Shown here piece by piece: positions 1 through 4,240 of a stretch of DNA of 5,534 nt. Each line of letters starts with the position of its first letter. Positions within the stretch are counted from its first letter, which is position 1. A program made the translations under genes and the position numbers. The stretch covers positions 1-5,534 of the forward strand of contig CAJFQT010000095.1 of assembly GCA_904419095.1 (NCBI GenBank), in the 5' to 3' direction. This stretch comes from an uncultured Clostridia bacterium. Lineage in GTDB: Bacteria; Bacillota; Clostridia; TANB77; CAG-508. The notes below the pieces were generated by a model, which saw nothing but the letters and a program-made list of their open reading frames with translations, did no database searches and was not told the origin of the DNA.

Positions 1-1
1 T

Positions 2-427
2 TGTTGCACATTAAATAAACTAAAAGAAACTAAACAAAACAAAACTAAAATAGAAAAAGAAAAAAATAAAAAGAAAAATGAAACGGAATTTGACCAGCTC
101 ATTAATCAAAATTTTTCTGACGAAGAATTAAAAAGTACAATTTATGAATTTATTAAAATGCGTAAAGCTATTAAAAAACCTTTAACAACGCGAGGTTTAG
201 AATTGATGATAAAAAAACTCTATAAGTTGACAACGGACATAGATGAACAAATAGAAATTTTAAACAATTCAATTATGAACAATTGGCAAGGAATATTTCC
301 GTTAAAGCAAGAAAGTAAAACTAATAAAAAAGGAGATTTTAACGATTTTAAAGAGTTGTGGGAGGAGGCAAGAAAAGAAGATGAAGAAGCAGGAAACAGC
401 ACAGATAATAACCCTTTTGGCTGGTAA
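2..427 (+). CDS. Phage replisome organizer (replication initiator), C-terminal part, 5' end outside window
   Basis: This reading frame is open from the first bases of the window and ends with TAA at 425-427, so it is the last 141 residues of a longer protein. After a very Lys/Asn-rich linker (about residues 5-27 of the visible part) comes a folded segment with FDQLINQNFSDEELK, then FIKMRKAIKKPLTTRGLELM, then EQIEILNNSIMNNWQGIFPL. That last block, with IL-x-x-SI-x-x-x-W-x-G-(I/L)-FP, is the usual C-terminal signature of Firmicutes phage replisome organizers and DnaD-like initiators. Such proteins bind the phage origin and recruit the helicase loader and helicase. The acidic tail ends NNPFGW. 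An internal ATG at 158 has no good ribosome site and lies in the middle of the domain, so it is not the real start. The gene overlaps the helicase loader gene by 47 bases, which fits coupled replication genes. The family call rests on recalled motifs; confidence in a replication role is good. Confidence 0.8.
   Translation, partial: CCTLNKLKETKQNKTKIEKEKNKKKNETEFDQLINQNFSDEELKSTIYEFIKMRKAIKKPLTTRGLELMIKKLYKLTTDIDEQIEILNNSIMNNWQGIFPLKQESKTNKKGDFNDFKELWEEARKEDEEAGNSTDNNPFGW
17..49 (+). repeat. Three AAACTAAA direct repeats in the initiator linker
   Basis: AAACTAAA occurs at 17-24, 27-34 and 42-49, in a G-poor, A-rich stretch that continues to about position 80. It encodes the Lys-rich linker of the replisome organizer. 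In several Firmicutes phages the replication origin lies inside the initiator gene, often in the region between its domains, as iterons next to an easily melted tract. This stretch could be part of such an origin. It could equally be low-complexity coding sequence for a Lys linker; the sequence alone does not decide. Confidence 0.35.
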
Positions 428-932
428 TTATAATAACATAGCAGAAAAAAATAAAGAACAAAAACAGATGATGTTAAATACATGGCAAGAGTGTTTAGGA
501 GATTTAGATTATAAGCTAGTATTACAAGCAGTAAAGAAAACTATTATAGAAAGTCCATATCCTCCAACTATACACGATATAAGAAAAAATGCAATAGAAA
601 TGATAAATCCAACTATACAAAGAACAGCAATAGAAGCATGGAATGAAGCATATAGCATGATATGCAACGGTGTATATATGACAGAGGAACAATTTAAAAC
701 AGCTAGTCCAGAAGTGCAGAAGTTTTTTGGAAACGTAAGACAAGTAAAAGAATTAGCTTTAACAGATTTAAAAACAGTAAACACGGTAACTAAAGGACAG
801 TTTTTAAAGCAATACGAAGTTATTACAGAAAGAGAAAAACAACAAAAATTATTACCAGAGCAAATGCAACAAATGATTGGTAATTTATCAGAAAAATTAA
901 ATATAAAAAAGATAGGAGGAATAAAACAATGA
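381..932 (+). CDS. G39P-like replicative helicase loader/inhibitor
   Basis: A 183-residue protein that fits the phage helicase loader/inhibitor group typified by SPP1 G39P, which binds the replicative helicase and delivers it to the initiator at the origin. The N-terminal 70 residues have the family pattern: ETAQIITLLAGNY, then a helix with LNTWQECLGDLDYKLVLQAV (residues 32-51), then SPYPPTIHDIRKNA (58-71), matching the usual 'W...L.D..Y..v..al...i....fpPtIaeIr' pattern. The C-terminal half (AW at 86-87, a long helical end rich in Gln and Glu from 140) resembles the longer versions found in clostridial phages; SPP1 G39P itself is shorter, about 126 residues. The start ATG lies inside the end of the replisome organizer gene, with GGGAGGAGG at 360-368 upstream; spacing is rather long at 12 bases. 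The stop overlaps the next start as ATGA. Loader role is inferred from family resemblance. Confidence 0.75.
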   Translation: MKKQETAQIITLLAGNYNNIAEKNKEQKQMMLNTWQECLGDLDYKLVLQAVKKTIIESPYPPTIHDIRKNAIEMINPTIQRTAIEAWNEAYSMICNGVYMTEEQFKTASPEVQKFFGNVRQVKELALTDLKTVNTVTKGQFLKQYEVITEREKQQKLLPEQMQQMIGNLSEKLNIKKIGGIKQ

Positions 933-1216
933 GAATTATAAATCAAAAAGGAAACGAAATAGTAAATTTTGACAGAATAACAGAAATAATTGCTAACGAA
1001 AATGAAATAGTAATTACGGACAATATATATAAAAACTATGGTGAAACAATAGGAGTTTACAAAACAGAAGAAAGAGCAAGTGAAGTTCTAGAAGAGATAG
1101 CCAGAAAATTAGACGATGCAGATATAGTAAATCTAATGGAAAATTTACAAATAGCATTGCACGACCCTAAATTTGAAGGAAGTCTAGCTAGCACATATAG
1201 AATGCCAAAGGAGTGA
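929..1216 (+). CDS. Small phage protein of unknown function
   Basis: A 95-residue protein that I cannot assign a function. It starts MRIINQKGNEIVNF, has alternating short strands up to about residue 45 (EIVITDNIY, TIGVYKTEE), a helix at about 46-61 (ERASEVLEEIARKL), and ends STYRMPKE. Small proteins with this 'MRIxNQ.G ... vY.TeerA.evl..i ... y.mP.e' layout are common in early regions of clostridial phages and remain uncharacterised; this comparison is from memory. No signal peptide, membrane segment or metal motif is visible, so it is probably cytosolic. The start is firm: it shares ATGA with the stop of the helicase loader gene, and AGGAGGA at 914-920 sits 8 bases upstream. The coupling suggests it is made together with the loader. 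Confidence 0.75.
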   Translation: MRIINQKGNEIVNFDRITEIIANENEIVITDNIYKNYGETIGVYKTEERASEVLEEIARKLDDADIVNLMENLQIALHDPKFEGSLASTYRMPKE

Positions 1217-1222
1217 TAACAA

Positions 1223-1435
1223 ATGAAAATACCACAAAAACAAAGAGTAATAGATTATATAAATAAATTTGGTTCTATATCTAGCTGGGAGGCATATTCG
1301 GATTTAGGAATAACACAATTAGGAGCTAGAATAGACCAACTGAAAAAGGAAGGCTACAATTTTAAAACAGAATGGGAGAGTAGTAAGAATAGGTTTGGAG
1401 ATAAAACAGAATATAAAAGATATTATTTAATTTAA
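1223..1435 (+). CDS. Winged-helix HTH protein (HTH_39-like), probable DNA binding
   Basis: A 70-residue protein with a compact winged-helix layout. Helix 1 is KQRVIDYINKFG (residues 6-17). The helix-turn-helix is SISSWEAYSDLGITQLGARIDQLKKEG (18-44), where TQLGARIDQLKKEG would be the recognition helix. The wing is YNFKTEWESSKNRFGDKTEYKRYYL (45-69). The pattern 'QRVLDYi..fGSIts.eAf.dLGiT.L.aRI..Lkk.Gy.i....' is that of the HTH_39 family found widely in phages and conjugative elements, where the role is usually unknown. It may be a small regulator or an accessory factor for replication or excision. AAAGGAG at 1207-1213 lies 9 bases before the ATG, and the gap from the previous gene is 6 bases. 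The fold call is strong; the target is unknown. Confidence 0.8.
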   Translation: MKIPQKQRVIDYINKFGSISSWEAYSDLGITQLGARIDQLKKEGYNFKTEWESSKNRFGDKTEYKRYYLI

Positions 1436-1440
1436 GGAGG
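1434..1440 (+). promoter_or_regulatory. Ribosome binding site fixing the start at 1449
   Basis: AAGGAGG lies 8 bases before ATG 1449 but only 2 bases before the in-frame TTG at 1443. It overlaps the TAA stop of the HTH gene. This spacing favours ATG 1449 over the longer TTG reading. Confidence 0.8.
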
Positions 1441-1448
1441 AATTGATT

Positions 1449-2090
1449 ATGAAATTTAAAATTGGAGATAAAGTAAAATTCATCGGAGATTATAGTAAAC
1501 ATAGCATACATTTTGGAAAAAAGTTAGAGGATTTTATTAAAGAAAATAAAAACGTTTTATATGTTTCAGCAGTTACTACAGCCTATATGCAAGTAAAAGG
1601 AAGTACTTGTTGGTGTTTTCATGATGGAGAACTCGAATTAGTAGATTATACCTACGAAGATTTAAAGAAAAGTCCAATAGGAACAAAGATAACATTTGAA
1701 AATGGAGCAGTTTTAGTAAAAGATGAAGAAGATAGTTTCGAAAATATATCTAGAAGTAGAAATATTACTCATTTATGTAATTTAAAAGACAAATATAATA
1801 GTTTAGGCGAAATAATAAAAATAGAAGAACCAGAATACAAAACAGTCTATGAATCTAAATCAGAAATCCTAGACGAAGCAGAAAAAAGATATTTAAGAGG
1901 AGTTATTAGACCTTTTAGAAGTAAAGTTTTGCAGATTGCAAAAAAATATGACAATTTTACAGGTTTAGAGTATATAAGAATAATAATTAAAGATGATGTC
2001 AGTCTAGAATTTCCATCTTTTTCAAAGAACATAATGTACAAAAATATGGAAGAAGATAAGGAATACACTTTAGAAGAATTAGGATTATAG
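1449..2090 (+). CDS. Phage protein of unknown function with SH3-like N-terminus
   Basis: A 213-residue protein, function not recognised. Residues 1-14 (MKFKIGDKVKFIGD) and strands up to CWCFHDGELELVD (54-66) look like a small SH3/KOW-type barrel, a fold often used for contacts with nucleic acid or protein. A middle part (67-125) has TYEDLKKSPIGTKITFENG, then a Lys/Glu-rich linker. The C-terminal part (138-213) has SEILDEAEKRYLRGVIRPFRSKV, then EYIRIII, then SFSKNIMYKNMEEDKEYTLEELGL. This tail ('LdeaEk.YL..vi.PFR.kv ... eyi.i ... F.k..mYk.m....eYtleELgL') recurs, from memory, at the end of many otherwise different clostridial phage proteins, so it may be a mobile domain. No membrane segment is seen. 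The start is set by the ribosome site at 1434-1440. It lies between the HTH gene and the split small gene in the same operon. Confidence 0.7.
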   Translation: MKFKIGDKVKFIGDYSKHSIHFGKKLEDFIKENKNVLYVSAVTTAYMQVKGSTCWCFHDGELELVDYTYEDLKKSPIGTKITFENGAVLVKDEEDSFENISRSRNITHLCNLKDKYNSLGEIIKIEEPEYKTVYESKSEILDEAEKRYLRGVIRPFRSKVLQIAKKYDNFTGLEYIRIIIKDDVSLEFPSFSKNIMYKNMEEDKEYTLEELGL

Positions 2091-2099
2091 GAGGTAGCC

Positions 2100-2284
2100 A
2101 TGACAAACGAAACAATAATAAAAAAATGGCGAAGTGGTCTAAGCAAATTTGCTGTAGCAAAAGACTATATGCAAGAATATAACAGAGAAGCCAAAAGAGA
2201 AAGGAAACTAAAATAACTAAAGACCAAGCATTAGCTTATGTAGAACCAATAATATTTGATTACGAAACAAAAGATTGGAAGTGA
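2100..2284 (+). pseudogene. Small phage protein gene split by an apparent -1 frame change
   Basis: ATG 2100, preceded by TAGGAGG ending at 2094, opens a 38-residue frame starting MTNETIIKKWRSGLSKFAVA and ending RERKLK with TAA at 2214-2216. The -1 frame then continues directly as ITKDQALAYVEPIIFDYE... to TGA at 2282-2284, with no ATG, GTG or TTG of its own. Joined, the two parts give a 61-residue protein resembling small clostridial/bacillar phage proteins of the form 'ii..W..GlSk..vA..Y...YN...k..r......iT..eAl.yVE.iI..Y'; this is from memory and the function is unknown. One extra A in the AAAA run at 2210-2213 would restore the frame. So this is a one-base deletion, a sequencing error, or ribosomal slippage where Lys AAA precedes the stop. 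The second part ends 4 bases before the next start, as expected for a real gene end. Confidence 0.6.
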
Positions 2285-2288
2285 ATGA

Positions 2289-2678
2289 ATGCCAGTAGAA
2301 GATTTAATGCAATACATGCTTAATCTATTTAATAATACATCGGATAACTTACACAAAGAATATGAAAAGTTAAGTCAAAAAGATATGGAATTAAGTGATT
2401 TAGACCATTACCTAGAAAATCACAGTTTGAAATCCTATGAATTAGCGAAGATAGGTAGATTAAGAAAAACACTAAGAGAAGAACGTAGAGAAATAAAAAA
2501 CAACATAGAAATGATAGAAGTGATTAAAAAGTTTACGGATAAATATAACAACAAATTAATAGCAGGAGACATCATACAAAATTTGAAAGAACAAGGAATA
2601 CTAAGAAAAAGACAAGAAAACCCAACTTATAAATATAGGACAAGTATTCTGGAAAGATTGGAGGCAAAAGATGAATAG
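2289..2678 (+). CDS. Coiled-coil phage protein of unknown function
   Basis: A 129-residue, highly charged, mostly helical protein. Residues 17-90 form a probable helical hairpin or coiled coil: HKEYEKLSQKDMELSDLDHYLE, then SYELAKIGRLRKTLREERREIKNNIE. The 'Y.lak..r.LR..RR.iKd..e' pattern is typical of a small protein family in early regions of Firmicutes phages with no known role (recognised from memory). The C-terminal part (91-129) has IAGDIIQNLKEQGILRKRQENPTYKYRT, which may be a separate short domain. The start is less certain than for its neighbours. Only GGAAGTGA at 2277-2284 precedes ATG 2289, at 4 bases, and another in-frame ATG lies at 2307. The gene probably relies on coupling to the upstream stop at 2282-2284. 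Its end overlaps the start of the homing endonuclease gene by 8 bases. Confidence 0.7.
   Translation: MPVEDLMQYMLNLFNNTSDNLHKEYEKLSQKDMELSDLDHYLENHSLKSYELAKIGRLRKTLREERREIKNNIEMIEVIKKFTDKYNNKLIAGDIIQNLKEQGILRKRQENPTYKYRTSILERLEAKDE
2658..2664 (+). promoter_or_regulatory. Ribosome binding site for the endonuclease gene start at 2671
   Basis: TTGGAGG sits 6 bases before ATG 2671, which begins MNRIEIWKDI, the proper NUMOD4 start. No comparable site precedes ATG 2709. This marks 2671 as the original start of the HNH gene, although its frame closes at TGA 2710-2712. Confidence 0.7.
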
Positions 2679-3230
2679 AATAGAAATTTGGAAAGACATT
2701 AATCGGATATGAACGGATTGTATCAAGTTAGTAATTTAGGGAATATTAGAAGTTTAAATAGAAAAGTTTATCAAAAAAATAAAAATGGAAATTTGCAAAT
2801 GCATATCTATAAAGGTAAAAAATTAAAAAAACAAGTTCAAAAAAATGGATATGAAGTTGTGAATTTATATAAAGAAACTAAGATGTCAAAAAAGTTAGTT
2901 CATAGATTAGTAGCAATAGCATTTATAGACAATGAAAAAGGTTATAAATATATAAATCATAAAGACAACAACAAGAGAAACAACAATATAAACAATTTAG
3001 AATTTTGCAGTCAAAAAGAGAATGTCAAATACGCTTATGATTTTGGAAATAAAGTGCCACCTCATAGGAAAAAAATTGCTCAAAAAGATGAAAGAAATAA
3101 AATAATAAAAATTTTCAATTCAATTTCAGAGGCAGAAAGAGAAACTAACATAAAAGCATCTAACATAAGTAAATGTTGTAGAAAATTAAGAAATAAGGCA
3201 GGTGGTTATAAGTGGCAATATATAAAATAG
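2671..3230 (+). pseudogene. NUMOD4-HNH-NUMOD1 homing endonuclease, frame broken in NUMOD4
   Basis: HNH homing endonucleases cut a specific site and promote copying of their own gene. ATG 2671 gives MNRIEIWKDIN, then the frame hits TGA at 2710. The rest of NUMOD4 continues in another frame from 2709 or 2715 as GLYQVSNLGNIRSLNRKV. The missing GYE is readable as GGA TAT GAA at 2705-2713 in the third frame, so removing C2704 and C2714 would restore EIWKDIN-GYE-GLYQVSNLG. From 2709, the HNH domain is at residues 62-110: LVHRLVAIAFI (catalytic-type H65), YINHKDNNKRNNNINNLEFC (N83, H84, D86, N91-N96). A C-terminal NUMOD1-like HTH follows (KKIAQKDERNKIIKIFNSIS, then NISKCCRKLRNKAGGYKWQY). The nuclease core is intact, so an N-truncated product from ATG 2709 is conceivable but has no ribosome site. 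It is probably a free-standing insertion between the coiled-coil gene and rusA, overlapping rusA by 19 bases. Confidence 0.75.
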
Positions 3231-3580
3231 ATATTCCATATAAGTTTCCAAGTTTTAACCAATATGTAAATGAATGTCGAAAAAATAAATATGCAGGTGG
3301 AAATATGAAAAAGAAAATACAAGAAGACATTATGTATTTTATAAATAAACTTCCACAATTCAAAACACCAATAAGTATAAAATTTATATGGATTGAAGGA
3401 AATAAAAGGAGAGACTTAGATAATATATGCTATGCTAAAAAGTTTATATTAGATAGCATGGTAAAAGCAGGAAAATTAAAAGATGACAACAGAAACTATG
3501 TAGTAGGATTTGAAGATACATTCGAATATGGAAAAGAAACAAAAGTAATTTTAGAGATTGAGGAGGTACAAGATGAGTGA
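3212..3580 (+). CDS. rusA: RusA-type Holliday junction resolvase
   Basis: A 122-residue protein of the RusA family. These are dimeric, Mg-dependent endonucleases that cut Holliday junctions symmetrically and resolve branched DNA during phage replication and recombination. Length matches the family (about 120). It opens with KIDIPYKFPSFNQYVNECRKNKYAGGNMKK (residues 5-34), the usual 'iPg.lpslN.yi...r.n.y....mKk' start. The catalytic acids are in RRDLDNI (66-72; D68 and D70, equal to the E. coli RusA D70/D72 pair) and KDD (90-92; D91 or D92, equal to D91). All key residues are present, so it should be active. The start is GTG 3212, with AGGTGG at 3200-3205 about 6 bases upstream; the next ATG (3305) would remove conserved sequence. 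Both start and ribosome site lie inside the end of the HNH gene, so translation depends on that insertion's tail. Confidence 0.9.
   Translation: MAIYKIDIPYKFPSFNQYVNECRKNKYAGGNMKKKIQEDIMYFINKLPQFKTPISIKFIWIEGNKRRDLDNICYAKKFILDSMVKAGKLKDDNRNYVVGFEDTFEYGKETKVILEIEEVQDE
3561..3566 (+). promoter_or_regulatory. Ribosome binding site fixing the start at 3573
   Basis: AGGAGG lies 6 bases before ATG 3573. The in-frame TTG at 3558 is upstream of this site and cannot be the start it serves, so the protein begins MSDLDDEELE. Confidence 0.85.
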
Positions 3581-4019
3581 TTTAGATGATGAAGAATTAG
3601 AAGCTACAAGAAGATTAAATGGAGTAGCTAGGGAAAAGGATAAAGAACGTACCGACATAAATGTCGGTAACATAAAAAAAGACATAAAAAGATGTGAGCA
3701 ATTAATAAAACCAGAACATGCAAATTGGATAGGAATATCTAATCAATTAGCAATAGCACATGTAGTAGATAGAGTAAAAGAATTAGAAGAAGAAAATAAA
3801 AAATACATAGTACAGCTAACAGATGAGCAATATAGAAATTTAGTAGACGTTATAAGAAAAGAAGTTAAAAAAGAATTTGAACAAAAAGTAAAAGATAAGA
3901 TAGAAGAATTAAAAATACTAAAACGAAGAAACATAAAAAGAGATTTTGATACTGTATATAAAGACGGCTATTTCACTGGTGGAACAGATTGTTTAGAAGA
4001 ATTATTAGAGGAGAAATAA
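3573..4019 (+). CDS. Phage protein of unknown function, helical, with embedded DNA palindrome
   Basis: A 148-residue protein, function not recognised. It is very charged and largely helical. The N-terminus is acidic (MSDLDDEELEATRRLNG), followed by KDKERTDINVGNIKKDIKRCE (23-42). A probable coiled coil covers about 64-125 (DRVKELEEENKKYIVQLTDEQ, EVKKEFEQKVKDKIEELKILKRR), broken near residue 83. The end is DGYFTGGTDCLEELLEEK. 'VkdKieeLk......' with 'DGYltG..DcLeelLee' occurs, from memory, in a group of clostridial phage proteins usually found near rusA. No metal site or membrane segment is visible. Codons for residues 26-32 (RTDINVG) are CGT ACC GAC ATA AAT GTC GGT, unlike the AGA/ACA/GAT/GTA/GGA preference elsewhere in this gene; these form the palindrome at 3650-3669. 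Overlaps rusA by 8 bases. Confidence 0.75.
   Translation: MSDLDDEELEATRRLNGVAREKDKERTDINVGNIKKDIKRCEQLIKPEHANWIGISNQLAIAHVVDRVKELEEENKKYIVQLTDEQYRNLVDVIRKEVKKEFEQKVKDKIEELKILKRRNIKRDFDTVYKDGYFTGGTDCLEELLEEK
3650..3669. promoter_or_regulatory. Perfect 9-bp inverted repeat inside a coding region
   Basis: TACCGACATAAATGTCGGTA consists of two perfect 9-base arms (3650-3658 and 3661-3669) around AA. As RNA it would form an 8-pair stem with a TAAA loop; as DNA it looks like a site for a dimeric protein. It lies in codons 26-33 of the unknown gene, uses C/G-ending codons rare in this window, and has no T-run after it, so it is not a simple terminator. No second copy is visible in the window. Its role is unknown. 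Confidence 0.6.
4007..4014 (+). promoter_or_regulatory. Ribosome binding site fixing the start at 4025
   Basis: AGAGGAGA is 10 bases before ATG 4025. The in-frame TTG at 3989 lies upstream of it, inside the preceding gene, and would add a non-conserved 12-residue extension before the first zinc-binding CxxC. Confidence 0.7.
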
Positions 4020-4024
4020 ATAAT

Positions 4025-4240
4025 ATGTGTAAATTTTGTAAAGCAAAAATTTATATTCAAATAGAAAGATATACAAAGCCAGTATTAGCGCCATTAACAG
4101 AAGTACAGCAGTTAGAATACGAATTGATAGACAAAACAGGATTTGAATATATAGAAATACCAAACAGATATTGTCCAATGTGTCGGACGAAAATTAGCCG
4201 AAGATGGACGAAACTTGGACGAAAAGGAGGACGGCAATGA
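4025..4240 (+). CDS. Small four-cysteine zinc-ribbon-like phage protein
   Basis: A 71-residue protein beginning MCKFC. It has two CxxC pairs, C2/C5 and C50/C53 (RYCPMCRTKI), separated by about 44 residues predicted to form strands (LEYELIDKTGFEYIEIPNRYCP). This is the normal layout of a zinc ribbon, where the four Cys hold one zinc ion. Proteins of the form 'C..Ck ... i.YCP.CGrkL' are frequent small phage proteins with unknown, possibly nucleic-acid-binding, roles. The unusual part is the very basic tail after the second pair (RTKISRRWTKLGRKGGRQ), which could contact DNA or RNA. The start ATG 4025 is chosen from its ribosome site. The stop overlaps the next start as ATGA, so the two genes are coupled. 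Confidence 0.75.
   Translation: MCKFCKAKIYIQIERYTKPVLAPLTEVQQLEYELIDKTGFEYIEIPNRYCPMCRTKISRRWTKLGRKGGRQ
4185..4224 (+). repeat. Three GGACGAAA direct repeats
   Basis: GGACGAAA occurs at 4185-4192, 4206-4213 and 4217-4224. The last two extend to TGGACGAAA and are exactly 11 bases apart, about one helical turn. They sit in the end of the zinc-ribbon gene, just before the methylase ribosome site, and encode part of its basic tail. They could be a protein-binding site or a small tandem duplication. Confidence 0.4.
4224..4230 (+). promoter_or_regulatory. Ribosome binding site fixing the start at 4237
   Basis: AAGGAGG lies 6 bases before ATG 4237. An in-frame ATG at 4204 would give an 11-residue extension with no ribosome site of its own, so 4237 (MTKEQATKEL) is preferred. 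Confidence 0.85.

Noticed and set aside
509..946. Long open frame on the minus strand opposite the helicase loader gene
   Set aside because: Shadow of an AT-rich coding region: Phe/Cys/Ile-rich, no ribosome binding site, and fully covered by a well-supported + strand gene.
1443..1451. TTG at 1443 as start of the SH3-like protein
   Set aside because: Only 2 bases after AAGGAGG; ATG 1449 has proper 8-base spacing and begins the conserved-looking MKFKIGDKVKF.
1847..2146. Minus-strand frame across the end of the 1449-2090 gene
   Set aside because: Its composition (Ser/Leu/Ile-rich) is what antisense of Lys/Glu-rich codons gives; no ribosome site and no recognisable family.
2196..2216. Classical -1 slippery heptamer at the small split gene
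   Set aside because: The zero-frame text is AGG AAA CTA AAA TAA, which does not fit X XXY YYZ; only single-tRNA slippage on AAAA is possible, so programmed frameshifting is not claimed.
2709..2711. ATG 2709 as a normal start of the HNH gene
   Set aside because: No ribosome site, and the missing NUMOD4 residues (EIWKDI, GYE) are readable just upstream in the other frames behind a good ribosome site at 2658-2664.
3558..3575. TTG at 3558 as start of the gene after rusA
   Set aside because: It precedes the AGGAGG that serves the gene; ATG 3573 is correctly placed.
3650..3680. Palindrome as a rho-independent terminator
   Set aside because: No T-run follows on either strand at the right distance (the + strand continues ACATAAAAAAAG), and it lies early in an open gene.
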